DNA from: Streptomyces pinistramenti
Lineage (GTDB): Bacteria > Actinomycetota > Actinomycetes > Streptomycetales > Streptomycetaceae
Length of the DNA: 43,182 bases
Direction: 5' to 3'
Assembly: GCF_020564935.1 (NCBI RefSeq)
Contig: NZ_JAJCXB010000056.1
Coordinates: 1-43,182 of the forward strand
A program made the translations under genes and the position numbers. Below are positions 6,281-13,637 of the stretch, piece by piece. The notes beneath the pieces were generated by a model. That model was not told the origin of the DNA. It did not search any database and worked only from the letters and a program-made list of their open reading frames with translations. Positions within the stretch are counted from its first letter, which is position 1. Each line of letters starts with the position of its first letter.

Positions 6281-7738
6281 ATGTCCTTCTTCGACGACGT
6301 GGCATTTCAGTTCATCGACGGCGAGTGGCGCTCGGGTAGCGGCTCTTGGGACATCGTCGATTTCAACCCCTACAACGGGGAAAAGCTGGCCTCCATCCCG
6401 GTCGCCACGGCCGAGGAGATCGACCAGGCGTACCGTGCGGCCGAACGTGCGCAGCGCGAATGGGCCGAGGTCAATCCGTACACCCGGCGGCTGGTTTTCG
6501 AGCGGGCGCTGAAAATCGTCGATGCGCGTGAGGCTGAGCTGTCCGACGCGATAGCCGCGGAGGTCGGCGGCACCCACGCCAAGGTGGGCTTCGAACTGCA
6601 CCTGGTCAGGGAATTCCTGCGGGAGGCCATGCAGCTGGCGCTGCGCGCCGAGGGCCGCATCCTGCCGTCGCCCATCGACGGCAAGGAGAACCGCCTCTAC
6701 CGGCTGCCGGTCGGGGTCGTCGGGGTGATCAGCCCGTTCAACTTCCCGCTGCTGCTGTCGATGAAGTCGGTGGCTCCGGCCATCGCGCTGGGCAACGCCG
6801 TGGTGCTCAAGCCGCACCAGAACACCCCGATCTGCGGCGGCGGTCTGGTCGCGAAGATCTTCGAGGAGGCCGGGCTGCCGGCCGGTGTGCTCAACGTCGT
6901 GGTCACCGACATCGCCGAGATCGGTGACGCGCTGATCGAGCATCCGGTGCCCAGGGTGATCTCCTTCACCGGCTCGGAGAAGGTCGGCCGGCACGTCGCG
7001 ACGGTCGCCGCCGCGCACTTCAAGCACGCGGTCCTGGAGCTGGGCGGGAACAGCGCGCTGGTCGTCCTCGACGACGCGGACCTCGACTACGCGGTGGACG
7101 CGGCGGTCTTCAGCCGGTTCGTCCACCAGGGCCAGGTCTGTATGGCGGCCAACCGTGTGCTGGTGGACCGGGCGGTGGAGCGGGAGTTCACCGAGAAGTT
7201 CGTGGCGAAGGTCGCGTCCCTGAAGGTGGGCGACCCGGTGGATCCGCAGACCCACATCGGGCCGCTGATCAACGAGGGGCAGGCCGAGGCGGTCTCCGCG
7301 ATGGTCGGCAGGGCCGTCGCCGAGGGTGCCACCGCGCTCGTCCACGGTGAGACCCGCGGCACGCTCGTCGCGCCGAGCGTGCTCGGTGACGTGCCGCAGG
7401 ACTCGTGGATCCTCGGGCAGGAGATCTTCGGCCCGGTGGTGCTGCTGGTGCCGTTCGACGGTGACGAGGAAGCGGTGCGGCTCACCAACGCGACGCCGTA
7501 CGGGCTCAGCGGCGCGGTGCACACCGCGGACATCGAGCGCGGGGTGCGGTTCGCCAAGCGGATCGAGACCGGCATGATCCACATCAACGACGGCACGGTG
7601 CACGACGAGCCGATCGTGCCGTTCGGCGGCGAGAAGAGCTCCGGCGTGGGCCGGCTCAACGGCGACGCGGTGGTGGAGGCGTTCACCACCACCAAGTGGA
7701 TCTCCATCCAGCACGGCAGGTCACGCTTCCCGTTCTGA
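6281..7738 (+). CDS. NAD(P)-dependent aldehyde dehydrogenase (benzaldehyde/vanillin dehydrogenase-like)
   Basis: 485-residue ALDH that oxidises an aldehyde to the acid. All key elements are present: N154 in SPFNFP, K177, FTGSEKVG for the cofactor (residues 229-236), general base E253 in LELGGN and nucleophile C287 in QGQVCMAANR. The overall pattern (PFNFPLLLSMKSVAPAIALG, PFGGEKSSGVGR) is that of aromatic aldehyde dehydrogenases, but substrate is inferred. The ATG at 6281 has no good ribosome binding site. A -10-like TAGGAT lies at 6205-6210 and AGGAG at 6222-6226, closer to an out-of-frame ATG at 6240. A long palindrome follows at 7805-7841. Confidence 0.93.
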   Translation: MSFFDDVAFQFIDGEWRSGSGSWDIVDFNPYNGEKLASIPVATAEEIDQAYRAAERAQREWAEVNPYTRRLVFERALKIVDAREAELSDAIAAEVGGTHAKVGFELHLVREFLREAMQLALRAEGRILPSPIDGKENRLYRLPVGVVGVISPFNFPLLLSMKSVAPAIALGNAVVLKPHQNTPICGGGLVAKIFEEAGLPAGVLNVVVTDIAEIGDALIEHPVPRVISFTGSEKVGRHVATVAAAHFKHAVLELGGNSALVVLDDADLDYAVDAAVFSRFVHQGQVCMAANRVLVDRAVEREFTEKFVAKVASLKVGDPVDPQTHIGPLINEGQAEAVSAMVGRAVAEGATALVHGETRGTLVAPSVLGDVPQDSWILGQEIFGPVVLLVPFDGDEEAVRLTNATPYGLSGAVHTADIERGVRFAKRIETGMIHINDGTVHDEPIVPFGGEKSSGVGRLNGDAVVEAFTTTKWISIQHGRSRFPF

Positions 7739-7804
7739 GGTCACTCCCGGCCGGGTGTCCCCCGTCTCCAGGCGGCGGCCCGTACCGGGGTTTCCGTGCG
7801 ACAC

Positions 7805-7841
7805 CGGAGCCATGCGGACAGCGGCTGTCCGCATGGCTCCG
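7805..7841. terminator. 37-base near-perfect palindrome after the aldehyde dehydrogenase
   Basis: Arms of 18 bases (7805-7822 and 7824-7841) are perfectly complementary around a single central base, G7823; the core is CCATGCGGACAGC and its complement. It lies 66 bases after the ALDH stop and 72 bases before the DinB gene. Most likely a bidirectional-type transcription terminator without T tract; an operator is possible given the symmetry. Confidence 0.65.
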
Positions 7842-7913
7842 TAGCGTGCGGGGGGTCGGAAGGCGGGCGGCGGACGGCCGCGCCGCACCGGGACTTCACG
7901 AAAGGCGGCTGTC

Positions 7914-8465
7914 ATGCCGACTCACGTTCCTGCCGAGGCCCATGGTGACGAGCGGGGCGCGCTCCTGGCCTTCCTGGAGGCGCAGCGCGGCGGGCTGCGG
8001 CGCGCGGCGCTCGGGCTGAGCGAGGAGGGCGCGCGGCGGCAGCCGACCGCGGGGGAGCTGTCGCTGGGCGGGCTGCTCAAGCACGTCGCGGAGACCGAGC
8101 AGACCTGGGTGGAGACGGCCCGGGAGGTGCCGCACTCCCTCGTCAGGACCCAGGAGACCTGGCCGCTGAGCTTCCGGCTGGCGGAGGGCGAGACGGTCGC
8201 CGGAGTCCTGGCGTTCTGGGACGAGGTCGCCCGCAGGACCGAGGGGTTCATCCGGTCCGTGCCGAGCCTGAACGACACCTTCCCGCTGCCGGAGGCGCCG
8301 TGGTACCCGCCGCGGGCCACGCAGTCGATGCGCTGGCTCGTGCTGCACCTGATCGAGGAGACGGCCCGGCACGCGGGGCACGCCGACATCATCCGCGAGT
8401 CCCTGGACGGCAAGACGGCCTTCGCCCTGGTGGACGAGGAGCGGGCGGCGCAGCAGGGGGCGTAA
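7914..8465 (+). CDS. DinB-family (DUF664-like) protein
   Basis: 183-residue four-helix-bundle protein of the DinB/YfiT type, putatively metal-dependent. The three-histidine pattern is plausible: H in GGLLKHVAETEQTWVE (about residue 59), then LHLIEETARHAGHADIIRESLDG (about residues 143-165). In actinobacteria relatives include mycothiol-dependent transferases, so a thiol-S-transferase role is possible but not shown. The ATG at 7914 has GAAAGG at 7898-7903. The next gene, a PadR regulator, is co-oriented but has its own -10-like site. Confidence 0.85.
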   Translation: MPTHVPAEAHGDERGALLAFLEAQRGGLRRAALGLSEEGARRQPTAGELSLGGLLKHVAETEQTWVETAREVPHSLVRTQETWPLSFRLAEGETVAGVLAFWDEVARRTEGFIRSVPSLNDTFPLPEAPWYPPRATQSMRWLVLHLIEETARHAGHADIIRESLDGKTAFALVDEERAAQQGA

Positions 8466-8497
8466 CGGGTGGCCGCCGCCCGCGCCCGGTGGGCGTC

Positions 8498-8539
8498 TAG
8501 GCTGGCCGCACCGGGTGCGGAGGCTCGCCCGGTGCGGCC
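8498..8539 (+). promoter_or_regulatory. promoter and inverted repeats before the PadR gene
   Basis: A -10-like TAGGCT lies at 8498-8503. Directly after it comes GGCCGCACC (8504-8512), G, GGTGCGG (8514-8520), and then GGTGCGGCC (8531-8539), which also pairs with the first arm. The overlapping inverted and direct repeats sit at and just after the expected transcription start, a typical place for an autorepressor site. Confidence 0.5.
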
Positions 8540-8554
8540 AGGGGCGGAGGGACG

Positions 8555-9235
8555 ATGTCGGCGATCCGGCTGCTGGTGCTGGGCGCGGTGCGGCAGCACG
8601 GGCGGGCGCACGGCTATCAGGTGCGCAACGACCTGGAGTTCTGGGGCGCCCACGAGTGGTCCAACGCCAAGCCAGGGTCGATCTATCACGCGCTCAAGCA
8701 GATGGCGAAGCAGGGCCTGTTGCAGGCGCATGACCTCGCGCCGAGCACGGTCGGCGGCCCGCCGCGCACGGAGTACGAGCTGACCGCGGCGGGCGGGACG
8801 GAGTTCTTCACGCTGCTGCGGGCCGCACTGTCGCAGCCCGACCGGAAGACCGACGAACTGAGCGCCGGCATCGGCTTCGTCGTCGACCTGCCGCGCGCCG
8901 AGGCGGTGGCGCTGCTCAGGGAGCGGGTGCGGGCGCTGGCGGAGTGGCGGGCCACGGTCACCGGGTACTACACGCCCGATGACGGCCCCGAAGCGCTCGG
9001 CCACATCGGCGAGATCATGAACATGTGGGTGCACGCGGCGGACAGCGGCGCCGCGTGGACGCGCGGCCTGATCGAGCGGATCGAGGCCGGTGCGTACGTG
9101 TTCGCCGGCGAGGGCGAGCCGTTCGTCGGGGTGCTTCCTGACGGCGCCGCCAATCCGTACGCGGCCGGGGAGCACGGCCGGCCTGGCGGCGCGGGGAGGG
9201 ACGCCGAGGGGGACGACGGGCCGGGCGGGGGCTGA
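8555..9235 (+). CDS. PadR-family transcriptional regulator
   Basis: 226 residues. The N-terminal winged helix covers about residues 1-85, with IRLLVLGAVRQHGRAHGYQVRNDL, GSIYHALKQMAKQGLL and PPRTEYELTAAG. A helical dimerisation domain follows (about 90-190), then a Gly/Asp-rich tail. PadR proteins are ligand-responsive repressors, often of efflux or detoxification genes and of themselves; the target is unknown here. GGAGGG at 8546-8551 supports the ATG. It converges on the glutamate decarboxylase gene. Confidence 0.9.
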   Translation: MSAIRLLVLGAVRQHGRAHGYQVRNDLEFWGAHEWSNAKPGSIYHALKQMAKQGLLQAHDLAPSTVGGPPRTEYELTAAGGTEFFTLLRAALSQPDRKTDELSAGIGFVVDLPRAEAVALLRERVRALAEWRATVTGYYTPDDGPEALGHIGEIMNMWVHAADSGAAWTRGLIERIEAGAYVFAGEGEPFVGVLPDGAANPYAAGEHGRPGGAGRDAEGDDGPGGG

Positions 9236-9270
9236 GCGGGACGTGGCGATGTGCCCCGGAGCCGCACCGG

Positions 9271-10686
9271 TCAGTGGTGGAACGCCGTCGCCACCGACTC
9301 CGGACGGTCCAACGGGCCTTCCTGGCGCCGTAGTTCGGGCAGCAGCTGGGTCAGGTCGGCGAGGAAGAGGTCGGCGAGGTCGAGCGAGAAGCCGTTGCGG
9401 CAGACCACCCGGAGCACGGACAGGTCCTCGCGGTGCGGCGGGAAGGTGTACGCGGGCACCAGCCAGCCGCGTTCCTTCATCCGCCGGGACACGTCGAAGA
9501 CGTCGAAGGCGGTGACGTCGTCGGCGGTGGTGAAGGCGAAGACCGGCAGCTGGTCGCCGTGGGTGAGCAGGCGGAAGTCGCCGAGCGCGCCGATGCGTTC
9601 GGCCAGCGAGCGGGCCACGTCGCGGGTGGCCTGCTGGACGGCGCGGAAGCCGTCCCGGCCGAGCCGCAGGAACGTGTAGTACTGAGCGGCGACCTGCGCG
9701 CCGGGCCGGGAGAAGTTCAGGGCGAAGGTCGGCATGTCGCCGCCCAGGTAGTTGACGCGGAAGACCAGCTCTTCGGGCAGGGCGCCGGCGTCCCGCCACA
9801 GCGCCCAGCCGACGCCCGGGTAGACCAGGCCGTACTTGTGGCCCGACGTGTTGATGGAGGCGACCCGCGGCAGCCGGAAGTCCCAGGTCAGCTCGGGGTC
9901 GAGGAACGGCGCGACCATGGCGCCCGACGCGCCGTCCACGTGCACCGGAATGTCCCACCCGGTGCGCTCCTGGAGGCCGTCGAGCGCCGCGCACACCTCG
10001 GCCACCGGCTCGTACGACCCGTCGAAGGTCGAGCCGAGGATCGTCACCACGCCGATGGTGTTCTCGTCGCACAGTGCCGCGGCCGACTCGGCATCGAGGT
10101 GGAAGCGGTCGCCCTCCATGGGGACTTGGCGCGCCTGGACCTCCCAGAAGTTGCAGAACTTCTCCCAGCAGACCTGGACGTTGGCGCCCATCACGAGGTT
10201 GGGCCGGGCGCTGCCGGGATAGCGGTCCTTGTTGCGCAGCGCCCAGCGCCGTTTGAAGGCCATCCCGGCGAGCATGCACGCCTCGCTCGATCCGGTCGTC
10301 GAGCAGCCGACGGTGGCCGACGGGTCGGGCGCGTGCCAGAGGTCGGCGAGCATCGCCACGCAGCGCTTCTCCAGCTCGGCGGTGCGCGGGTACTCGTCCT
10401 TGTCGATCATGTTCTTGTCCCGGCACTCGTCCATCAGGACCCCGGCCTGCGGCTCCATCCAGGTGGTGACGAAGGTCGCCAGGTTGAGCCGGGAATTGCC
10501 GTCCAGCATCAGCTCGTCGTGCACGAACTGGTAGGCGGTGTGCGGGGAGATGGGGCCTTCGGGCAGGGTGTGCCGGGGCGGCGAGCTGCTCATGCCGGCG
10601 ACCGGGTCGGCCTCGCCGTAGAACGGGTTGACCGGGCGCCCGGCCCGGTCGCGGTCACTGCCGGGCGTGCCTTTGTGGAGAGTCAT
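9271..10686 (-). CDS. gadB: glutamate decarboxylase
   Basis: 471-residue PLP-dependent group II decarboxylase that converts glutamate to GABA. The PLP lysine is K284 in NTSGHKYGLVYPG and the cofactor aspartate is D251 in VHVDGASG; VGCSTTGSSEA (about 126-136) and NYLGGDMPTFALNFSRPG are typical of Gad. No clear ribosome binding site precedes the ATG at 10686; an in-frame ATG at 10593 (MSSSPPRHTLPEG) is possible. The gene follows wrbA by 16 bases on the same strand, so expression may rely on coupling. Confidence 0.95.
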   Translation of the reverse strand: MTLHKGTPGSDRDRAGRPVNPFYGEADPVAGMSSSPPRHTLPEGPISPHTAYQFVHDELMLDGNSRLNLATFVTTWMEPQAGVLMDECRDKNMIDKDEYPRTAELEKRCVAMLADLWHAPDPSATVGCSTTGSSEACMLAGMAFKRRWALRNKDRYPGSARPNLVMGANVQVCWEKFCNFWEVQARQVPMEGDRFHLDAESAAALCDENTIGVVTILGSTFDGSYEPVAEVCAALDGLQERTGWDIPVHVDGASGAMVAPFLDPELTWDFRLPRVASINTSGHKYGLVYPGVGWALWRDAGALPEELVFRVNYLGGDMPTFALNFSRPGAQVAAQYYTFLRLGRDGFRAVQQATRDVARSLAERIGALGDFRLLTHGDQLPVFAFTTADDVTAFDVFDVSRRMKERGWLVPAYTFPPHREDLSVLRVVCRNGFSLDLADLFLADLTQLLPELRRQEGPLDRPESVATAFHH

Positions 10687-10702
10687 CTGCTGCGGCTACC
10701 CG

Positions 10703-11353
10703 TCAATCCGTCGCGGAAAGGCCGGACTTGAGGGCCCGGGTGAACTTCACCACCCGCCGGGCCTGGATCGCGGCCGCGGCGCGGGCATCGTCGTCGAGCG
10801 GGGTGTCGGGGCCGCCGACGTGCGAGGTGCCGTACGGATTGCCGTCGGTGAACTTCGCCGGATCGGTGTAGCCGGGGGCGATGAGGATGCCGCCGAAGTG
10901 GTGGACGGTCTGGTAGAGCGCGAGCAGGGTGGATTCCTGGCCGCCGTGCCGGGTCGCGGTCGCGGTGAAGCCGCTGTAGACCTTGTCGGCCAGCCTGCCC
11001 TGCTGCCAGAGGCCGCCCAGCGTGTCGATGTACTGCTTGAGCTGGGACGTCACGTTGCCGAACCGGGTCGGGCTGCCGAAGATCACCGCGTCCGCCCAGA
11101 GCATGTCCTCGGGGACGGCCTCCAGGATGTCGGCGGTGGCGGCGGCGTTGGCCGCCCAGGCCGGGTTGGAGTCGATGGCGGCCTGCGGCGCCAGCTCGGT
11201 GGCCCTGCGCAGCCGTACGTCGGCCCCTGCGTGCTCGGCGGCGTCCGCGATGAGCTGGGCGAGCTGGGCGACGGTACCGGTCGACGAGTAGTAGATGACC
11301 GCCACGTTCACGGCGGGACCGTCGTGTCCTTCAGGGGCGTCGGGCGGGGACAT
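10703..11353 (-). CDS. wrbA: NAD(P)H:quinone oxidoreductase, WrbA type
   Basis: 216-residue flavodoxin-fold enzyme that reduces quinones by two electrons. The FMN phosphate loop is VIYYSSTGTVAQLAQ, and later IFGSPTRFGNVTSQLKQYID, GFTATATRHGGQESTLLALY and HHFGGILIAPGY match the family. The ATG at 11353 has a textbook AGGAGGTG site six bases before it. A longer in-frame start at 11416 gives an arginine-rich extension and no such site, so I reject it. The ribosome binding site is inside a hairpin (11356-11394). It probably forms an operon with the upstream exporter gene and downstream gadB. Confidence 0.92.
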   Translation of the reverse strand: MSPPDAPEGHDGPAVNVAVIYYSSTGTVAQLAQLIADAAEHAGADVRLRRATELAPQAAIDSNPAWAANAAATADILEAVPEDMLWADAVIFGSPTRFGNVTSQLKQYIDTLGGLWQQGRLADKVYSGFTATATRHGGQESTLLALYQTVHHFGGILIAPGYTDPAKFTDGNPYGTSHVGGPDTPLDDDARAAAAIQARRVVKFTRALKSGLSATD

Positions 11354-11355
11354 GG

Positions 11356-11394
11356 CGCACCTCCTGAGCCGAACATAGGGGCGCAGGAGGTGCG
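11356..11394 (-). promoter_or_regulatory. hairpin that can bury the wrbA ribosome binding site
   Basis: On the minus-strand mRNA, CGCACCUCCUG (11394-11384) is followed after 17 bases by its exact complement CAGGAGGUGCG (11366-11356), which is the wrbA Shine-Dalgarno site; the AUG comes two bases later. The 11-bp stem would block ribosome loading, which suggests translational control by a factor, a ligand or a passing ribosome. A DNA operator is the other reading. Confidence 0.6.
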
Positions 11395-11433
11395 GTGGCC
11401 TGCGGTGTACGGCCAAAGGGCGCAGGCCCCGGG

Positions 11434-12084
11434 TCAGCCCGCGCCGGCCATCGACAGCTTCGCCGCGAAGCCCAGGAACGCCGCGCCGGCGCCCGCCGAC
11501 AGGCCGGCCGTCAGCTTCCGGCGGCGCCGGAAGGTCGCCGCCAGGTACGTCCCGCTGAAGATCAGGATCGACAGGTACGTGAAGCTGAACAGCTGCGCCC
11601 AGGCGCCCAGCGTCAGGAACGACAGGACCGGGTGCGCGTAGGACGGGTCGACGAATTGCACGAAGAAAGAGATGAAGAACAAGATCGCCTTCGGGTTGAG
11701 CAGGCTGACCACCAGCGCCCTGCGGTACGGCCGCTCGACGGCCGCCTTCGGCCCGTCGCTCTCTTCGCGGCGCGCCTCACGGCCGCGCCACAGCGCCACC
11801 GCGCCGCGCAGCATCCCGAACGCCAGCCAGGTCAGATAGCCCGCGCCCGCGAACTTGACGACCGTGAAGAGCACCGGGCTGGCCTGGAGCAGCGAGGCCA
11901 CGCCGCCCGCCGACAGCGTCATCAGCACCGTGTCGCCGCAGAGCACTCCGGCCGCCGCGCGGTACGCGACGCGCGGGCCGCGCCTGGCCGCCACCGAGAC
12001 GACGTACAGCGAGTTCGGGCCCGGCAGCAGAATGATCAGCGCGAGTCCCGCCAGATACGTGGAAAGGTCCGTTATCCCCAGCAT
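11434..12084 (-). CDS. LysE/RhtB-family amino acid exporter
   Basis: 216-residue inner-membrane protein with about six hydrophobic helices. LALIILLPGPNSLYVVSVAARRGPRVAYRAAAGVLCGD at the N-terminus and SLLNPKAILFFISFFVQFV near residue 135 are typical of the LysE/LeuE group, which exports amino acids. The exact substrate cannot be told. I chose the ATG at 12084; an extension to 12177 would run through the tipA promoter and looks non-coding. Transcription probably continues into wrbA. It is divergent from tipA. Confidence 0.88.
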   Translation of the reverse strand: MLGITDLSTYLAGLALIILLPGPNSLYVVSVAARRGPRVAYRAAAGVLCGDTVLMTLSAGGVASLLQASPVLFTVVKFAGAGYLTWLAFGMLRGAVALWRGREARREESDGPKAAVERPYRRALVVSLLNPKAILFFISFFVQFVDPSYAHPVLSFLTLGAWAQLFSFTYLSILIFSGTYLAATFRRRRKLTAGLSAGAGAAFLGFAAKLSMAGAG

Positions 12085-12144
12085 GGGACGAAGGATCGCA
12101 CCCCCGGGCCCTTTCCCCGCACGCCTTTTCAGGATGCGGACTTG

Positions 12145-12180
12145 CACCTCACGCGGCGGGAGGAGGGAACGTGGCACACG
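12145..12180 (+). promoter_or_regulatory. tipA promoter/operator (MerR type)
   Basis: CACCTCACG at 12146-12154 followed by GGGAGGAGG (12158-12166) and CGTGG (12170-12174) closely follows the S. lividans ptipA operator as I remember it (CACCTCACG…CGTGAGGAGG…CGTGG). The short imperfect inverted repeat (CTCACG/CGGGAG) is the kind of site MerR activators bind between the -35 and -10 positions. Autoregulation by TipAL is established in S. lividans. Confidence 0.65.
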
Positions 12181-12199
12181 TACCGGGAAGGGAGCGGAA

Positions 12200-12958
12200 A
12201 TGAGCTACTCGGTGGGACGGACCGCGGGCGTCGCCGGGGTCACGGTGCGCACCCTGCACCACTACGACGAGATCGGCCTGCTGGTGCCCGGCGCGCGTAA
12301 TCACGCAGGTCACCGGCGGTACACCGATACCGATCTGGACCGGCTCCAGCAGATCCTGTTCTACCGGCAGCTCGGCTTTCCGCTCGACGAGGTCGCGGTA
12401 CTCCTGGACGACCCGGACGCCGACCCGCAAGAACACCTGCGGCGTCAGCACCGGCTGCTCGGCGAGCGGATCGGCCGGCTCCAGGAGATGGCCGCGGCCG
12501 TCGAAAAGGCGATGGAGGCACGACGGATGAACGTACGGCTCACACCGGAGGAGAAGTTCGAGGTCTTCGGCGACTTCGATCCCGACGTGTACGAGGACGA
12601 GGTCCACGAGCGCTGGGGGCAGACGGACGCGTACCGCGAGTCCCAGCGCAGGACGGCCGCGTACACCAAGGACGACTGGAAGCGGCTGACGGCCGAAATG
12701 GACGCCGTCCACGCGCGGCTGGCCGCGCTGCTCGACGCGGGGGTGCCCGCCGCATCCGACGAGGCGACGGCGGTCGCCGAGGAACACCGGCAGTTCATCT
12801 GCGGTGCGTACTACGACTGCACCTACGAGATCCACACCGGGCTCGGCAGGATGTACGTCGACGATGAGCGATTTACGGCCACTTACGAGGCGATCCGACC
12901 GGGCCTGGCCGTCTACCTGCGCGACGCCATCCTGGCCAACGCGGAGCGGCGGGCGTGA
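12200..12958 (+). CDS. tipA: MerR-family thiopeptide-responsive activator TipAL, with internal TipAS start
   Basis: 252 residues, almost the length of S. lividans TipAL (253). The N-terminal MerR domain is clear (VGRTAGVAGVTVRTLHHYDE, residues 5-24), then a coiled-coil linker, then the TipAS drug-binding domain from about residue 110 (LTPEEKFEVFGDFDPD). The cysteine that links covalently to thiopeptides is kept in YYDCTYEIHTG. The ATG at 12200 has GGGAGCGG upstream. A second ATG at 12527 (codon 110), with GGAGG at 12514-12518, would yield the 143-residue TipAS alone, as in S. lividans. It activates its own promoter on thiostrepton-type antibiotics. Confidence 0.95.
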   Translation: MSYSVGRTAGVAGVTVRTLHHYDEIGLLVPGARNHAGHRRYTDTDLDRLQQILFYRQLGFPLDEVAVLLDDPDADPQEHLRRQHRLLGERIGRLQEMAAAVEKAMEARRMNVRLTPEEKFEVFGDFDPDVYEDEVHERWGQTDAYRESQRRTAAYTKDDWKRLTAEMDAVHARLAALLDAGVPAASDEATAVAEEHRQFICGAYYDCTYEIHTGLGRMYVDDERFTATYEAIRPGLAVYLRDAILANAERRA

Positions 12959-13054
12959 ACTGCGGCACAGGCACAGCCGCCGCAGGGCGGTGAGGCGGAC
13001 GGGCCGGGGAGCGCGCCCCCGGCCCGTCCGCGCGGGCGGCCCGTGCCGCTCCGG

Positions 13055-13423
13055 TCAGCTCTGCGGCGCGAGGACCACCGCGGTGCCGTAGGCGCACACC
13101 TCGGTGCCGACGTCGGCCGCTTCGGTGACGTCGAAGCGGAACATCAGCACCGCGTTCGCGCCGCGCGAGCGGGCCTGCTCGACCAGGCGCTCCATGGCCT
13201 GGTTACGGGTCTCGACCAGGGTCTTGGTCAGGCCCTTCAGCTCGCCGCCGATCATCGACTTCAGCCCGGCGCCGATCTGGCTGCCCAGATGACGGGAGCG
13301 GACGGTCAGCCCGAAGACCTCGCCGATGACCTGCTGCACGGTGAATCCGGGGACGTCGTTCGTCGTCACCACCAGGACGTCGGACTGGGGTTGCTGTCCG
13401 CCGCCGTACTCCTCGATGCCCAT
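13055..13423 (-). CDS. YbjQ/UPF0145 (DUF74) family protein
   Basis: 122-residue protein of unknown function. DVLVVTTNDVPGFTVQQVIGEVFGLTVRSRH at the start and ARSRGANAVLMFRFDV at about residues 85-100 are the family signature; homologues form pentamers and are often labelled heavy-metal-binding on weak grounds. The ATG at 13423 has a perfect AAGGAGGTG site, so the long upstream extension of the frame is not translated. It is divergent from the DedA gene, with a -10-like TAGCTT at 13548-13553 for the latter. Confidence 0.9.
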   Translation of the reverse strand: MGIEEYGGGQQPQSDVLVVTTNDVPGFTVQQVIGEVFGLTVRSRHLGSQIGAGLKSMIGGELKGLTKTLVETRNQAMERLVEQARSRGANAVLMFRFDVTEAADVGTEVCAYGTAVVLAPQS

Positions 13424-13637
13424 GTGTGCACCTCCTTGGCGATCAGCATCGCGTGGCAGGGCCCGGTGAGCCAGTCCGCCGGGGGAGGCCGCGGGGGTGC
13501 GGCCGTCCCGGGGCCGGACGGAACCACGGGGTGTCATCCGGCGTTGATAGCTTTGGGCCGCACACCGCGCCCGTATCCCCGTCGCTTCCCCGTCGCACCG
13601 CGCGATCCGGCGCCCTCGACCCAGGAGCCTGCACCCC

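Noticed and set aside
7922..10426. Very long minus-strand open frame (834 codons) across the DinB, PadR and gad region
   Set aside because: It runs antisense to the DinB and PadR genes and out of frame with gadB; its product is Arg/Pro/Ala-rich with no recognisable domain. Long empty frames are expected at this GC content.
9433..10731. 432-codon plus-strand open frame opposite gadB
   Set aside because: It mirrors gadB on the other strand and has no ribosome binding site or domain; gadB has all catalytic residues.
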